Numbered from the stretch's first letter, positions 15,365 to 24,367 are shown. The stretch is 41,920 nucleotides of DNA from Coriobacteriia bacterium (GCA_030540225.1 JAUNWQ010000008.1:3248-45167), one strand, 5' to 3'. The notes: generated by a model not told the origin, from the letters alone. Translations and numbers: made by a program.

Positions 15365-16453
15365 CTACCTTTCCGTGCAGCTGATGCAGGGGTCGATGGT
15401 GAGGATGATGTTGTTCACGTCAGCCAGATCGCAGCCCTTGAGCGCCGCGGTCATTCCTGCGAGGTTTTGCGAGGTTGGCGTGCGCATGCGCATGCGCTCG
15501 AGGTTCTTCGTGCCGTTGCCGCGGGCGTAGTAGTAGCACTCGCCGCGCGGCTGCTCGACGACGTTGGACGCCTCGGATCCGGCAACCGGAGAGCCCTTCA
15601 CGGCAACCGAGATGTCACCCTCGGGAATCTTGGAGATCATCTCCTCGATGATATCGATCGACTGCAGCACCTCAAGCGCGCGAACCTTGCAACGAGCATA
15701 GCAATCGCCCTGGTCGTCGAGGATGGGACGGAAATCGGCGAGCTCCGCGTAACCGCCGCGCCCGAGCATGCGCACATCATAGTTCACGTTCGAGGCGCGG
15801 GCGAAAGGACCCACCATAGAAAGCGCGAGGGCGTCCTCATGGCTCACATGGCCCACCCCGACGGTGCGGTTCTTGACCGACGAGTCCTTCAGGAAGGCGT
15901 TCATAATTTGGCGATAGTCGTCTTTGATGCCCTCGAGCACGCGTTTGATCTCAGCAAACTGCGCCGCATCGATGTCGCGCACGACGCCGCCGACCTTCAC
16001 GACCGAGAAGATGACGCGGCCTCCCGTCGTCTTCTCGAAGATATCAAGGACGCGCTCGCGCAGGCGCCAGCAATGCATGAACAGGCTCTCGAAGCCAAAG
16101 GCGTCAGCGGCAAGGCCGAGCCACAGGATATGCGAGTGGATACGCGAGAGTTCGTGCCAAATGACGCGCAAATACTCGGCGCGCTTGGGGATCTCGACGC
16201 CCATGAGGCTCTCGACGGTCTCGGCGTAGCCCATAGAGTGACCGAACGCGCAGATGCCGCAGATGCGCTCAGCGATGAAGATGAACTGGTTGTAATCGCG
16301 GGTCTCGACGAGTTTCTCGAGGCCGCGATGGACGAAACCGATTTGGGGAATCGCCTCGAGCACCTTCTCGTCCTCAACAACGAGGTCGAGGTGAAGCGGC
16401 TCGGGCAGCACGGGATGCTGCGGACCGAAGGGGATGACGGTTGCCTTGCCCAT
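15365..16453 (-). CDS. echE: Ech hydrogenase large subunit (group 4 [NiFe])
   Basis: Catalytic NiFe subunit that reduces protons to H2. Both nickel-ligand motifs are present: RICGICAFGHS near residues 63-73 (L1) and DPCISCTER at the C-terminus (L2). The protein ends directly with the second motif and has no cleavable extension, as in Ech and unlike group 1 enzymes, so no maturation protease step would be needed. The 362-residue length is that of EchE. HPVLPEPLHLDLVVED and VGFVHRG-like IGFVHRGLEKL are typical of the NuoD-related family. It is encoded 2 bp after echD and 6 bp before echF. Hydrogenase maturation genes are not in the window. Confidence 0.93.
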   Translation of the reverse strand: MGKATVIPFGPQHPVLPEPLHLDLVVEDEKVLEAIPQIGFVHRGLEKLVETRDYNQFIFIAERICGICAFGHSMGYAETVESLMGVEIPKRAEYLRVIWHELSRIHSHILWLGLAADAFGFESLFMHCWRLRERVLDIFEKTTGGRVIFSVVKVGGVVRDIDAAQFAEIKRVLEGIKDDYRQIMNAFLKDSSVKNRTVGVGHVSHEDALALSMVGPFARASNVNYDVRMLGRGGYAELADFRPILDDQGDCYARCKVRALEVLQSIDIIEEMISKIPEGDISVAVKGSPVAGSEASNVVEQPRGECYYYARGNGTKNLERMRMRTPTSQNLAGMTAALKGCDLADVNNIILTIDPCISCTER

Positions 16454-16455
16454 CG

Positions 16456-17340
16456 CTATTCACCGTCCTTTCCGGTATTCGCCGCACGCTCGGCGGTTTC
16501 CTGGCGTGCCTTCGCATCGAGGGCAGCACGGACCTTAGCCGCACGCTCGGGGTCGAGCTGCGCGAGCTTGGCCTCGATTTCGGCATCGCGCTCGACGTTG
16601 GTCGAACCGACGGCGCGCTTCGCCTCGGCGGCCTTCTTCTTGCGCTCGAGGGCCGCGCGGACCTTGGCGGCCTTCTCGGGATCGAGGTTCTCGAGCTCCG
16701 CCGCGCGGGTGGCGCGCTTGCTCTCGCGGGACTGCTCCGCCTCGGCGGCCTTTGCCGCCTTCGCCGCGAACGCCGCCTTGATGCGCGCGAGCTTCTCGGG
16801 GTCGGTGCCCGCGAAGCGTTCCTCGAAATCGGCCATCTGCGCAGGGTCGATACCCGAGACCTTCTGCTTCATCTGCTTCATGGCATCGGGGTGATCGGCT
16901 GCGTACTCGGTCTCGGCCACCTTCGCAGCGCGGGCGCGCTTGGCTTCCGCAGCCTTGGCGGCCTTCTCGCGAGCAGCCTTCTGAGCAGGCGAGATGATAG
17001 TCATCGGCTCGGATTTCGCAAGCTGGTAGAACTTGCCGCCGAAATCAATGGCGATGCCCTCAATCGTCACGCCGAACAAGTCATGGATTTCGTTCTCGAA
17101 CACGAAGGCCGCGAGGAAGTTGCCGGTAATGGAGGGCACGACGTCGGTCTTCTTTACGCCCTTGACCTCGTAGTTGCAAAGCGTGCCGCCGTCCATCATG
17201 AACGAGTACACCAGATCGACGCCCGCATCGGTGTTTACCGCGAGGATCTGAACGAAGCGCGCGCGCTCGCTTTTCATGCGGTCGGAGAGCGCCAGCACGT
17301 CTGCCAGCTTAAGCGGAATGAACTCGGAGGAGAATTCCAT
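16456..17340 (-). CDS. echD: Ech hydrogenase subunit D with long charged, repeat-bearing C-terminus
   Basis: NuoC-like subunit of the energy-converting hydrogenase. Residues 1-108 form the usual domain (FVQILAVNTDAGVDLVYSFM, FENEIHDLFGV, FGGKFYQL), about the whole length of a normal EchD. Residues 109-294 are an Ala/Lys/Glu/Arg-rich extension, predicted helical or coiled coil, with a repeated motif: TDPEKLARIKAAF (179-191), LDPEKAAKVRAAL (219-231) and LDPERAAKVRAAL (262-274), and a looser GIDPAQMADFEERF (163-176). The extension more than doubles the protein. It is a single uninterrupted reading frame in the middle of the operon, 5 bp after echC. Its function is unknown; binding a partner or scaffolding the cytoplasmic arm is a guess. 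Confidence 0.88.
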   Translation of the reverse strand: MEFSSEFIPLKLADVLALSDRMKSERARFVQILAVNTDAGVDLVYSFMMDGGTLCNYEVKGVKKTDVVPSITGNFLAAFVFENEIHDLFGVTIEGIAIDFGGKFYQLAKSEPMTIISPAQKAAREKAAKAAEAKRARAAKVAETEYAADHPDAMKQMKQKVSGIDPAQMADFEERFAGTDPEKLARIKAAFAAKAAKAAEAEQSRESKRATRAAELENLDPEKAAKVRAALERKKKAAEAKRAVGSTNVERDAEIEAKLAQLDPERAAKVRAALDAKARQETAERAANTGKDGE

Positions 17341-17345
17341 AAGTC

Positions 17346-17789
17346 CTACGCTCCCTTCTTCTGTTGCGCCATAGCCTTCGCCTTCTCATCGAGGATGCCG
17401 ATAGCCTGTACGACGCCGTCGATGATCGCCTCGGGGCGGACGGCGCAGCCTGGCACGTACACGTCGACGGGGATTGCCTTGTCAACGCCACCGAGCACGT
17501 TGTAGCAGTCGTGGAAGACACCGCCCGAGCACGCGCAGATGCCGCAGGCAACGACCGCCTTCGGCTCGAGCATCTGGTCGTAAATCTCCTGCACGACTTT
17601 GATGTTCTGCTCGTTTACGCTACCAGTGACGAGAAAGATGTCGGCATGCTTGGGGTTGCCGGTGTTGATGATACCGAAGCGCTCGACGTCGAAGCCCGGG
17701 CAGAGCGCCGCGAGCACCTCGATGTCGCAACCGTTGCAGCTCGAGGCATCGTAGTGGATGACCCAAGGTGATTTCGAGTTGTAAGCCAT
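17346..17789 (-). CDS. echC: Ech hydrogenase small subunit
   Basis: NuoB-like small subunit holding one [4Fe-4S] cluster next to the NiFe site. The 147-residue protein has SSCNGCDIEVLAAL, then a third Cys in ACGICACSGG and a fourth in VPGCAVRPE, which is the family's ligand set. The start at ATG 17789 follows GGAGG at good spacing. It lies 12 bp after echB and 5 bp before echD. The short C-terminal Lys/Gln tail is ordinary. Confidence 0.93.
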   Translation of the reverse strand: MAYNSKSPWVIHYDASSCNGCDIEVLAALCPGFDVERFGIINTGNPKHADIFLVTGSVNEQNIKVVQEIYDQMLEPKAVVACGICACSGGVFHDCYNVLGGVDKAIPVDVYVPGCAVRPEAIIDGVVQAIGILDEKAKAMAQQKKGA

Positions 17790-17801
17790 AAGTGAGCCTC
17801 C

Positions 17802-18680
17802 TTACAGGTAGGCCAGAACGGCCACGTTCAAACCGCCGGCGACGAGCGCGACAAGCCATGCGGACTTCAGCATGAGCTGCCACTTCACGCGGGCGAAGTT
17901 GTTATCGATCCAGATCTCGAGGAAGTACACCGCGAGAACAACAACGATCGCAAGGATAATCGAGAGCGGGTTCGACCAGATGAAGAACATCGCGACCCAC
18001 CCCATGAACAGTACGTTCTCGCACCAGTGCATCACTTCCACCAAACCCAGCGTAGGACCACTCATCTCAGTCGTGACGCCGCGAACGATTTCCTGGTGCG
18101 CATGGTGCGACATGGAGATGTCGAAAGGCGACTTGCGCAGCTTGATCGTGAGCACGAACAAAAAGCCCAAGAACGCGAGCCACGCCGTCGTGATTGCGGG
18201 GGCATCGAGGAAGAAAACTCCCGCCACATCGAACCAACCGGACGCCATGAAAAACGCCACGCACATGAGATAGAGCATCGGCTCGTACGCCATCGCCTGC
18301 AACGTCTCGCGAGCAGCACCCACTTCCGAATACGGCGAGCGCGTGGAATAGGCGGCCACGATGAAGAGCAGCGAGGAGAGCGTCACGAGGAACACGCTCA
18401 GAAGCAGATTGCCGCCCGAGAAGAACACACCGCCCGCGACCAGCGTGAAGATGAACGCGAACAGGATGTAGGCATGCTCGGAGGTGTTCACCGAGGCGTT
18501 TTCCTTGGAGAAGAGCTTGCGCACGTCGTAGTAAGGCTGCAAAAGCGGCGGTCCGACGCGTCCCTGCATGCGCGCGGAGATGATGCGGTCGAGTCCCGCG
18601 AGCAAACAGCCGATGATGGGGCCCGCAATCGCAAATGCGATGATGCCCAGAACGGTTGCAAGAGTCGTCATCAAAGCCAC
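17802..18680 (-). CDS. echB: Ech hydrogenase membrane subunit B (NuoH-like)
   Basis: Membrane subunit at the junction of the cytoplasmic arm and the ion pump. The 292-residue protein has about eight hydrophobic segments and the NuoH-type conserved loops: GLDRIISARMQGRVGPPLLQ early and SPYSEVGAARETLQAMAYEP in the middle, with a SPFDISMSHHAHQEIVRG block. Glu residues in these loops are those implicated in ion transfer in complex I relatives. It is encoded 4 bp after echA and 12 bp before echC. Confidence 0.93.
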   Translation of the reverse strand: MALMTTLATVLGIIAFAIAGPIIGCLLAGLDRIISARMQGRVGPPLLQPYYDVRKLFSKENASVNTSEHAYILFAFIFTLVAGGVFFSGGNLLLSVFLVTLSSLLFIVAAYSTRSPYSEVGAARETLQAMAYEPMLYLMCVAFFMASGWFDVAGVFFLDAPAITTAWLAFLGFLFVLTIKLRKSPFDISMSHHAHQEIVRGVTTEMSGPTLGLVEVMHWCENVLFMGWVAMFFIWSNPLSIILAIVVVLAVYFLEIWIDNNFARVKWQLMLKSAWLVALVAGGLNVAVLAYL

Positions 18681-18684
18681 CTTC

Positions 18685-20658
18685 CTAGACGAAGAGATTC
18701 ATAAATGCGATTACAAGCCATGCTAGCCCCAACGCAATTCCGGCGACCATGACGAGAGTGCATATCGCCGAAGCGATTGGCGTAATCCTCGTCTCTCCGA
18801 AGATGTTGTCGAGGTACATGTTGCGCGACGTCGCGGCAACGGGTTGCGACATCGAGCCGCGAAACGTGCGCGCCATGTTGTCGGCCGAAGCGCCCGCAAG
18901 GTACACATCGACCTTCTTTTGCTTCGAGGAACGCCCCAGCCCCGCAAAGAGCATGAGGATAATAGCAACCGCGCAGATAGCCGCAATCCAGAGGTTGTCA
19001 TCGTCTATTCCCTGCCCCGACACGCCGAAGACCTCCTCGACGTAGGGGACGACGAGCCCCGACGACATCAGCGGAAGAAGCACGCACGTCACGCAAACGA
19101 GACCCGCCATCAAAAGAAGCGCCACCCACTCCGTTTTATGCACGGTGAGCTCGACGTTTTGCGGCTCGCCTGCAATCCCCGAGAGCTTGCCGAGCCACTT
19201 CGCCCAGAACATGAAGGTCGCCGCCGAACCGAATGCGAGCAGGATGATAAGCGCGACGTTGCCCGTTTCAACGAACGATACGAGCGTCGCCCACTTCGCG
19301 ATGAGCATGCCGAAAGGCGCCACGAACATGCACATGATTCCGAGCATCATGAAGCGAGCAAGACGCGGCATGCGCTCGAAGAGCAGGTCCATGTCCTCGA
19401 TGTTGCGGCTGCCGATATGATGTTCGGCGGTACCGACGCACAGGAACAGCAGGCTTTTCGCAACCGCGTGGAAGATGATGAGCAGGATAGCAGCCCAAAC
19501 GGCTTCCGGCGTTCCGACACCCGCGCATGCAGTGATAAGGCCCAGGTTCGCAATCGTGGAGTACGCGAGCACGCGCTTGGCGTTGCTTTGAGAGATGGCC
19601 AATAGCGAGCAGAATAGAAAAGTGAACCCGCCAACGAGAATGACCATAACCGACGCCGGAAGACACGCGGCAAAGACAGGCGAAAGCTTCACCAACAGGA
19701 ACACGCCTGCCTTGACCATGGTCGACGAGTGCAAAAGAGCAGAGGTCGGCGTCGGAGCAACCATAGCGCCCAAAAGCCAGGTGTGAAAAGGAATCTGAGC
19801 CGCTTTGGTCATGCCCGCGAATGCAAGGAGCACCGTCGGAAGGAGCACCACATACGGCTGTGAGGAAGCAAACTGGATGAAGTACGTAAACATGAGAGGG
19901 ACACGAAAACTCGCCAAGAGGATGATGGCCACCTGGAAAGCGATGCCGCCGAGCATGTTCATCACAATCTGACGAAATGCGTTGTTAATGGCCTCTTCGG
20001 TCTTTGTGAAGCCAATGAGGAGAAACGAGCAGAGTGTGGTGACTTCCCACGCCGTGTACATCCACGTCATGTTGTCGGCAAGCACGATGATGAACATTGC
20101 GGACAAGAATGCGAACATAAGGGCAAAAAACCACGGGCGGCGGTCTTTCGCCTGCGGGTTCTCATGCAGCTCATGAGCCTGGAAGTCCTTCATATAGCCA
20201 AGCGCGTATACGCAGATACCCGAGCCCACGATGCCGATGATGAGCACCATAATCACACCGAGTGCATCGACATGCACGGCGGTGGTGAGGTCGGTCCCGA
20301 GCCACAAAGGCTTGGTGCGGGGTGCGAAGAATTCAATCCATAGCGCGAAGAGGATCTGCACAATCGCCAGCCCAAGCGCAAGCGGACGCTTGTAGCGCAC
20401 GGCATAGCACACGATGAACGCGGCGACCACAAGGTCAATCGCCAAGCTCACGAGCGAAAGCAAGTTCTCAAGGTTGGGGGTGACGCTGTAGTCGACGGGC
20501 CCCGTGCCCGCAAACACCACTGCAAAGGCAATCGAGAGAACCGCGATAAGAGCAGCGAAAGCTACACCTATCACGTCGCGCGCGCGGTCGTTCTTGATCA
20601 CGAGAAGCAGCAATGCCGCAACTACGGGCACCACAATGAGGGAGGCAATTAGCTCCAT
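18685..20658 (-). CDS. echA: Ech hydrogenase membrane subunit A (NuoL-like antiporter)
   Basis: Ion-translocating subunit related to NuoL/Mrp antiporters. The 657-residue protein has some 16-17 hydrophobic segments. Conserved parts include NMTWMYTAWEVTTLCSFLLI (Glu of the pump), KAAQIPFHTWLLGAMVAPTP, SALLHSSTMVKAGVFLLVKL and ISQSNAKRVLAYSTIANLGL. The protein is the right length for EchA. Its ATG at 20658 has the strong site AAAGGAG. It is the first gene of the operon; the upstream spacer has a perfect 12-bp inverted repeat but no clear promoter hexamers. Confidence 0.93.
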   Translation of the reverse strand: MELIASLIVVPVVAALLLLVIKNDRARDVIGVAFAALIAVLSIAFAVVFAGTGPVDYSVTPNLENLLSLVSLAIDLVVAAFIVCYAVRYKRPLALGLAIVQILFALWIEFFAPRTKPLWLGTDLTTAVHVDALGVIMVLIIGIVGSGICVYALGYMKDFQAHELHENPQAKDRRPWFFALMFAFLSAMFIIVLADNMTWMYTAWEVTTLCSFLLIGFTKTEEAINNAFRQIVMNMLGGIAFQVAIILLASFRVPLMFTYFIQFASSQPYVVLLPTVLLAFAGMTKAAQIPFHTWLLGAMVAPTPTSALLHSSTMVKAGVFLLVKLSPVFAACLPASVMVILVGGFTFLFCSLLAISQSNAKRVLAYSTIANLGLITACAGVGTPEAVWAAILLIIFHAVAKSLLFLCVGTAEHHIGSRNIEDMDLLFERMPRLARFMMLGIMCMFVAPFGMLIAKWATLVSFVETGNVALIILLAFGSAATFMFWAKWLGKLSGIAGEPQNVELTVHKTEWVALLLMAGLVCVTCVLLPLMSSGLVVPYVEEVFGVSGQGIDDDNLWIAAICAVAIILMLFAGLGRSSKQKKVDVYLAGASADNMARTFRGSMSQPVAATSRNMYLDNIFGETRITPIASAICTLVMVAGIALGLAWLVIAFMNLFV

Positions 20659-20760
20659 CGCATACTCCTTTACTTGAATAGTGACCTTCCTGCTCCAAGC
20701 GCAAACGGGGAAGGCGAACGCGAGACTCGCGTGACGTCTACTCTAGTAAAAAGGAGGCTA

Positions 20761-20791
20761 TTCGACCTGCACCTTTGGAGTGCAGGTCGAA
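20761..20791. repeat. Perfect 12-bp inverted repeat upstream of echA
   Basis: Arms TTCGACCTGCAC and GTGCAGGTCGAA separated by 7 bp. It lies 102 bp upstream of the echA start and 52 bp downstream of the tRNA-Pro terminator arm. On the minus strand a TTTTT run comes only about 10 nt after the stem, so it could be a second terminator or an operator for the ech operon. Confidence 0.8.
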
Positions 20792-20830
20792 ATCAGTCGG
20801 TAAAAGGGCTATCGCTGAGGTAGCAATTGC

Positions 20831-20875
20831 AAAAATGAAGAAAAGCGGGTCAGAAGACTTATTTCTGACCCGCTT
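20831..20875 (-). terminator. Intrinsic terminator of tRNA-Pro
   Basis: Perfect 13-bp stem AAGCGGGTCAGAA/TTCTGACCCGCTT (20843-20855 and 20863-20875), followed on the minus strand by TTCTTCATTTTT. It ends the single-tRNA transcript. Confidence 0.9.
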
Positions 20876-20883
20876 GTGTAAGC

Positions 20884-20960
<77 letters not shown>

Positions 20961-20997
20961 ATTCATTTGTTTGCCGTCCGCTTAAGACAGCTTGTTT

Positions 20998-21026
20998 ATA
21001 ATACCGTTACCTTCGATAGGTTTCAA
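20998..21026 (-). promoter_or_regulatory. Sigma-70-type promoter of tRNA-Pro
   Basis: On the minus strand TTGAAA (21021-21026) and TATTAT (20998-21003) are separated by exactly 17 bp. Expected transcription start is near 20990, about 30 nt before the mature tRNA 5' end. Confidence 0.85.
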
Positions 21027-21030
21027 GCCC

Positions 21031-22275
21031 CTATTTCAAGAATTCTAGGGCTTTATCGAGAATTCGATCGGCGAGTTCGCGTTTGCCCATTTCAGGAAGA
21101 TGCTCCTCCCCCGAAGCCGAGACAAAAGCCACCTCGTCCGAATCAGCACCGAAGCCCTGGCCGCGCGAAACATCGTTCGCTACGATGAAATCGGCCTTCT
21201 TGCGGGAAAGCTTGCTGCGTGCGTTGCCAACAACGTCGTTCGTCTCAGCAGCGAACCCCACGACCACCTGGCCCGTACGCTTCGAGGCGCCGCACGAGGC
21301 GAGAATATCGGGATTCTCAACGAGATCAATATGTGCAAGCGCCTCATCATCAGCGCCCTTCTTGAGCTTGCGGCCGGGTGCCTCGCGCGGGCGGAAATCG
21401 GACACCGCCGCGGAGAAAATGGCGATATCGGCAGACGGAAACGCCTCGTCAACGGCAGCTTTCATCTCGCAGGCCGTGCCCACGCGCACCATTTGCGCCC
21501 CGGCAACGTCGTCAAGGCTCACAGGACCCGTGACAAGCGTGACCACGGCGCCGCGCTCAAGGGCAGCCTCGGCGATCGCGAAGCCCATCTTGCCCGTCGA
21601 GGGATTCGAAATGAACCGCACGGCGTCGATCGGCTCGACGGTAGGGCCGGCTGTCACAACGACGTGCTTCCCTTCCAAATCCTTTTCGCGCCCGAGCATA
21701 CCAAGAACGCTCGCGACGATGTCGGCAGGGTTGGCCAGGCGGCCACGACCAACGTCTCCGCAGGCGAGATAGCCTTCGCCGGGCTCGATGAAGCTCACCC
21801 CGCGAGATGCAAGCACCTGCATGTTATGCTGCGTCGCCACAGCCTCGTACATGTGCACGTTCATCGCGGGCGCCACCGCAATCGGCGCCGTACAGGCAAG
21901 CGCGGTCGTCGAGAGCAGGTCATCGGCAATTCCCGCCGCCATCTTCGCAAGCACGTTGGCCGTGCAAGGCGCGATAAGGAACAAATCGCACTCCTCGGCA
22001 AGCGAGACGTGATGGATCGGGTCCCCCGGACCGTCACCGAAGGTGTCGATGGCGACAGGCTCGTGCGTTAGGGCGCGGAAGGTGGTCGGCCCGACGAACT
22101 CGCAGGCATTCTTCGTCATCACGACTTTCACACGCACGCCCGCCTTCTGAAGCCCGCGCAAGATCTCGCAGGATTTATAGGCGGCGATGCATCCCGTGAC
22201 ACCGAGGAGCACCAAGGGCGCTGCGGCGTTTTCGGTTTTCCTATCGTATGTCTTCGCTTGGCAGGTATCACTCAT
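21031..22275 (-). CDS. coaBC: Bifunctional phosphopantothenoylcysteine decarboxylase / phosphopantothenate-cysteine ligase
   Basis: Two steps of coenzyme A synthesis in one 414-residue protein. The N-terminal flavin-dependent CoaC domain shows LLGVTGCIAAYKSCEILRGL, the active-site His in DPIHHVSLAEE and PAMNVHMYE. The C-terminal CoaB domain starts near residue 190 with HVVVTAGPTVEPIDAVRFIS, then NPSTGKMGFAIAEAALERGA and AAVSDFRP. ATG 22275 is chosen because AAGGAG lies 9-10 nt upstream; it overlaps the hemH stop by 8 bp. It is the last gene of the ileS-lspA-rluD-hemH-coaBC run. Confidence 0.95.
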   Translation of the reverse strand: MSDTCQAKTYDRKTENAAAPLVLLGVTGCIAAYKSCEILRGLQKAGVRVKVVMTKNACEFVGPTTFRALTHEPVAIDTFGDGPGDPIHHVSLAEECDLFLIAPCTANVLAKMAAGIADDLLSTTALACTAPIAVAPAMNVHMYEAVATQHNMQVLASRGVSFIEPGEGYLACGDVGRGRLANPADIVASVLGMLGREKDLEGKHVVVTAGPTVEPIDAVRFISNPSTGKMGFAIAEAALERGAVVTLVTGPVSLDDVAGAQMVRVGTACEMKAAVDEAFPSADIAIFSAAVSDFRPREAPGRKLKKGADDEALAHIDLVENPDILASCGASKRTGQVVVGFAAETNDVVGNARSKLSRKKADFIVANDVSRGQGFGADSDEVAFVSASGEEHLPEMGKRELADRILDKALEFLK

Positions 22276-23302
22276 GATGTCGCTCTCCTTCCCCAAGATA
22301 TGGCCTCAACACATCGCAGAGAGCCCGCACGTGCGCACGGCTCCGGTTCAAGCAAGGGACGTACACGAAGCGGGAGTCGTCCGCCGGATGACCCGCCGCG
22401 CGCAAGCTCTCGCGATACAAGTCGCCGAACTCGATTTCCACATCGAAGCGCGTCTCCAGGCAGTCGACGGAGAAACCAGGGCAGACGATGAAGGTGCGCC
22501 CATCGTCGACCTCGGCCAAACGAGCAAGCGTGTCCTTCGTGAAGGGGGACAGCCACGTGCGAGCATTGTCGAAGCGGCAATGGTAGCTTATCGTCCACGT
22601 TTTTCGATCGAGGCCCAGCTCATCGGCAACATGTAAGCTCGTGGACCCCGTTTGCAGCTCGTATGTGTCCCCGTCTTCGATATCGACAAGCGGGATGGAG
22701 TGGAACGAGAACACGAGGCGGTCGCCAGGCTGCTGGCCGAACCCGGCATGCTCGATCGAGGCGGCGAGCGCGCGGATATAGCTCGGATGCTCCGCATACC
22801 CCTCTACGACCGTCGTGTCGCCCTTCCAGTGCGCACGGCGCACCGCGCGAGCGACCGAGTCCTTCACGGAGAGCGTCGTGCTGTGCGCGGTTTGCGGGTA
22901 AAGCGGCAGCACGACAATGCGGTCGCATTCGAACTCGCGAAACTCACGGAGAGCCTTCTTGACGGGCGGCTCGCCGTAACTCATCGCGATGCGGACGGGG
23001 GCGTCGAAACCCTCGCTTTCAAGGCGCGCTTCGAGCGCTGCGGCGAGCGCCTTGTGCGTCACGAGCAAGGGCGACCCCTCGGGCGTCCAAATCTGTTGGT
23101 ACTTCTCTGCCGATGCAACGCTTCGCTTCGGCAGGATGGCCAAATGGAGGATGAACCACCAGATGAAACGGTTCATGGGCGCGATGTGCTTGTCCATAAG
23201 AAACTGTGCCAGATAGCGCTTGACGGCCTTCGGCTCAGGCGCCGACGGCGTCCCGGTGTTCACGAGGAGCACGCCCACTTTATCTTTGCCATGCAACGCC
23301 AT
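22268..23302 (-). CDS. hemH: Ferrochelatase (protoporphyrin or coproporphyrin type)
   Basis: Inserts ferrous iron into a porphyrin. The 344-residue protein has the family blocks VGVLLVNTGTPSAPEP at the N-terminus, AMSYGEPPVKKAL, VLPLYPQTAHSTT, the metal-binding His in VFSFHSIPL, and PGFSVDCLETRFDVEIE with the conserved Glu. In Actinobacteria the orthologue usually acts on coproporphyrin III, so CpfC activity is as likely as classical HemH. Other haem genes are not in the window. The start is ATG 23302, 12 bp after rluD; the stop overlaps coaBC. Confidence 0.92.
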   Translation of the reverse strand: MALHGKDKVGVLLVNTGTPSAPEPKAVKRYLAQFLMDKHIAPMNRFIWWFILHLAILPKRSVASAEKYQQIWTPEGSPLLVTHKALAAALEARLESEGFDAPVRIAMSYGEPPVKKALREFREFECDRIVVLPLYPQTAHSTTLSVKDSVARAVRRAHWKGDTTVVEGYAEHPSYIRALAASIEHAGFGQQPGDRLVFSFHSIPLVDIEDGDTYELQTGSTSLHVADELGLDRKTWTISYHCRFDNARTWLSPFTKDTLARLAEVDDGRTFIVCPGFSVDCLETRFDVEIEFGDLYRESLRAAGHPADDSRFVYVPCLNRSRAHVRALCDVLRPYLGEGERHHE

Positions 23303-23314
23303 AACGCATCACTC

Positions 23315-24367
23315 CTATTCGGGTAGCTCGCCTTCGATCGAGGGGTGAGGGGCGTCCGCCAAGAGGGCGGCCACCTCATGGCCGGCATCGGTCAAGCCGC
23401 GACTTCGGTCGGCCAGGACACTGAGTACCTCTGCCAAGTCGCGCGGCAGGTTATCGGCGAACTCGAGCTCCTCGGAGGTCTCGGGGTGGGTGAACCGGAT
23501 TCTGAACGAGTGGAGGAACTGCCGCTTGAGCCCCAGCTGGGCACGCGTATCCTTCGGCCCGTTCGCCGTGTAGACAGGGTCGCCGACGAGCGGGTGCTTC
23601 GCATACTGCATATGAACGCGAATCTGGTGCGTGCGCCCCGTGAACAGCTTGCAATCGATCAGCGTGTACCCGTCGTCATGCTGGCGCGGCTCGAAGCGCT
23701 CGAGCACGCGAAAGGTGGTGACGGCGTCGCGGGCAGAAGGCACATCGCGCACGGCCATGCGTGTTCGCTCGTTGGCGCTTCGCGCGATCGGCGCGTCGAT
23801 CATGCCTGTGTCCGGTGCAATCACGCCGTGAACGAGCGCGAGGTAATGGCGATCGACCGCGCGATCGCGGATATCCCCCATAAGGGCATAACCAGCCGCA
23901 TCGGTCTTCGCAGCGAGCATAAGCCCCGATGTGTCGCGATCGAGCCGGTGCACGATGCCGAGGCGATCGTCCTCGCCCTGCACGTTGCAGAGGTGGTCGA
24001 CCCCACAATGGTAGATGAGCGCGTTCACGAGCGTCCCATCGACGTGGTCGACAGACGGATGACACACAAGCCCGACCTGCTTGGACAGCACGATAAGGTC
24101 GTCGTCCTCGAAGCGGATGTCTAGGTCGATTGGCTGTCCTGTTACCGGGCCCGGCTCGACCTCTTCCTCTTCCTGGTACACGATCATGTCGCCCGCAGCG
24201 ACTGCGTACTTCTTGGCAACGTTGACCCCGTTCACGAAGACGTCGCCCGACTCGATCGCCCGCGCGGCGGCGCTGCGGCTCGCAAAGCACGACCGCGCGG
24301 CGAGAAGCGAGTCAAGCCGCTCCCCCGCATCGAGCGCCGTGGCGGAATAGCTCAGCATGCGCGCCAT
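23315..24367 (-). CDS. rluD: 23S rRNA pseudouridine synthase, RluD family
   Basis: Converts uridines of 23S rRNA helix 69 or a related site to pseudouridine. The 350-residue protein has an N-terminal S4 RNA-binding domain (ERLDSLLAARSCFASRSAAA, VFVNGVNVAKKYAVAAGD) and the catalytic domain with HRLDRDTSGLMLAAK, where the Asp is catalytic, followed by GRTHQIRVHM. The last 40 residues form a family-atypical acidic tail. The start directly follows the lspA stop (TAGATG), as in many genomes where lspA and rluD are coupled. Exact target positions are inferred from the family. Confidence 0.93.
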   Translation of the reverse strand: MARMLSYSATALDAGERLDSLLAARSCFASRSAAARAIESGDVFVNGVNVAKKYAVAAGDMIVYQEEEEVEPGPVTGQPIDLDIRFEDDDLIVLSKQVGLVCHPSVDHVDGTLVNALIYHCGVDHLCNVQGEDDRLGIVHRLDRDTSGLMLAAKTDAAGYALMGDIRDRAVDRHYLALVHGVIAPDTGMIDAPIARSANERTRMAVRDVPSARDAVTTFRVLERFEPRQHDDGYTLIDCKLFTGRTHQIRVHMQYAKHPLVGDPVYTANGPKDTRAQLGLKRQFLHSFRIRFTHPETSEELEFADNLPRDLAEVLSVLADRSRGLTDAGHEVAALLADAPHPSIEGELPE

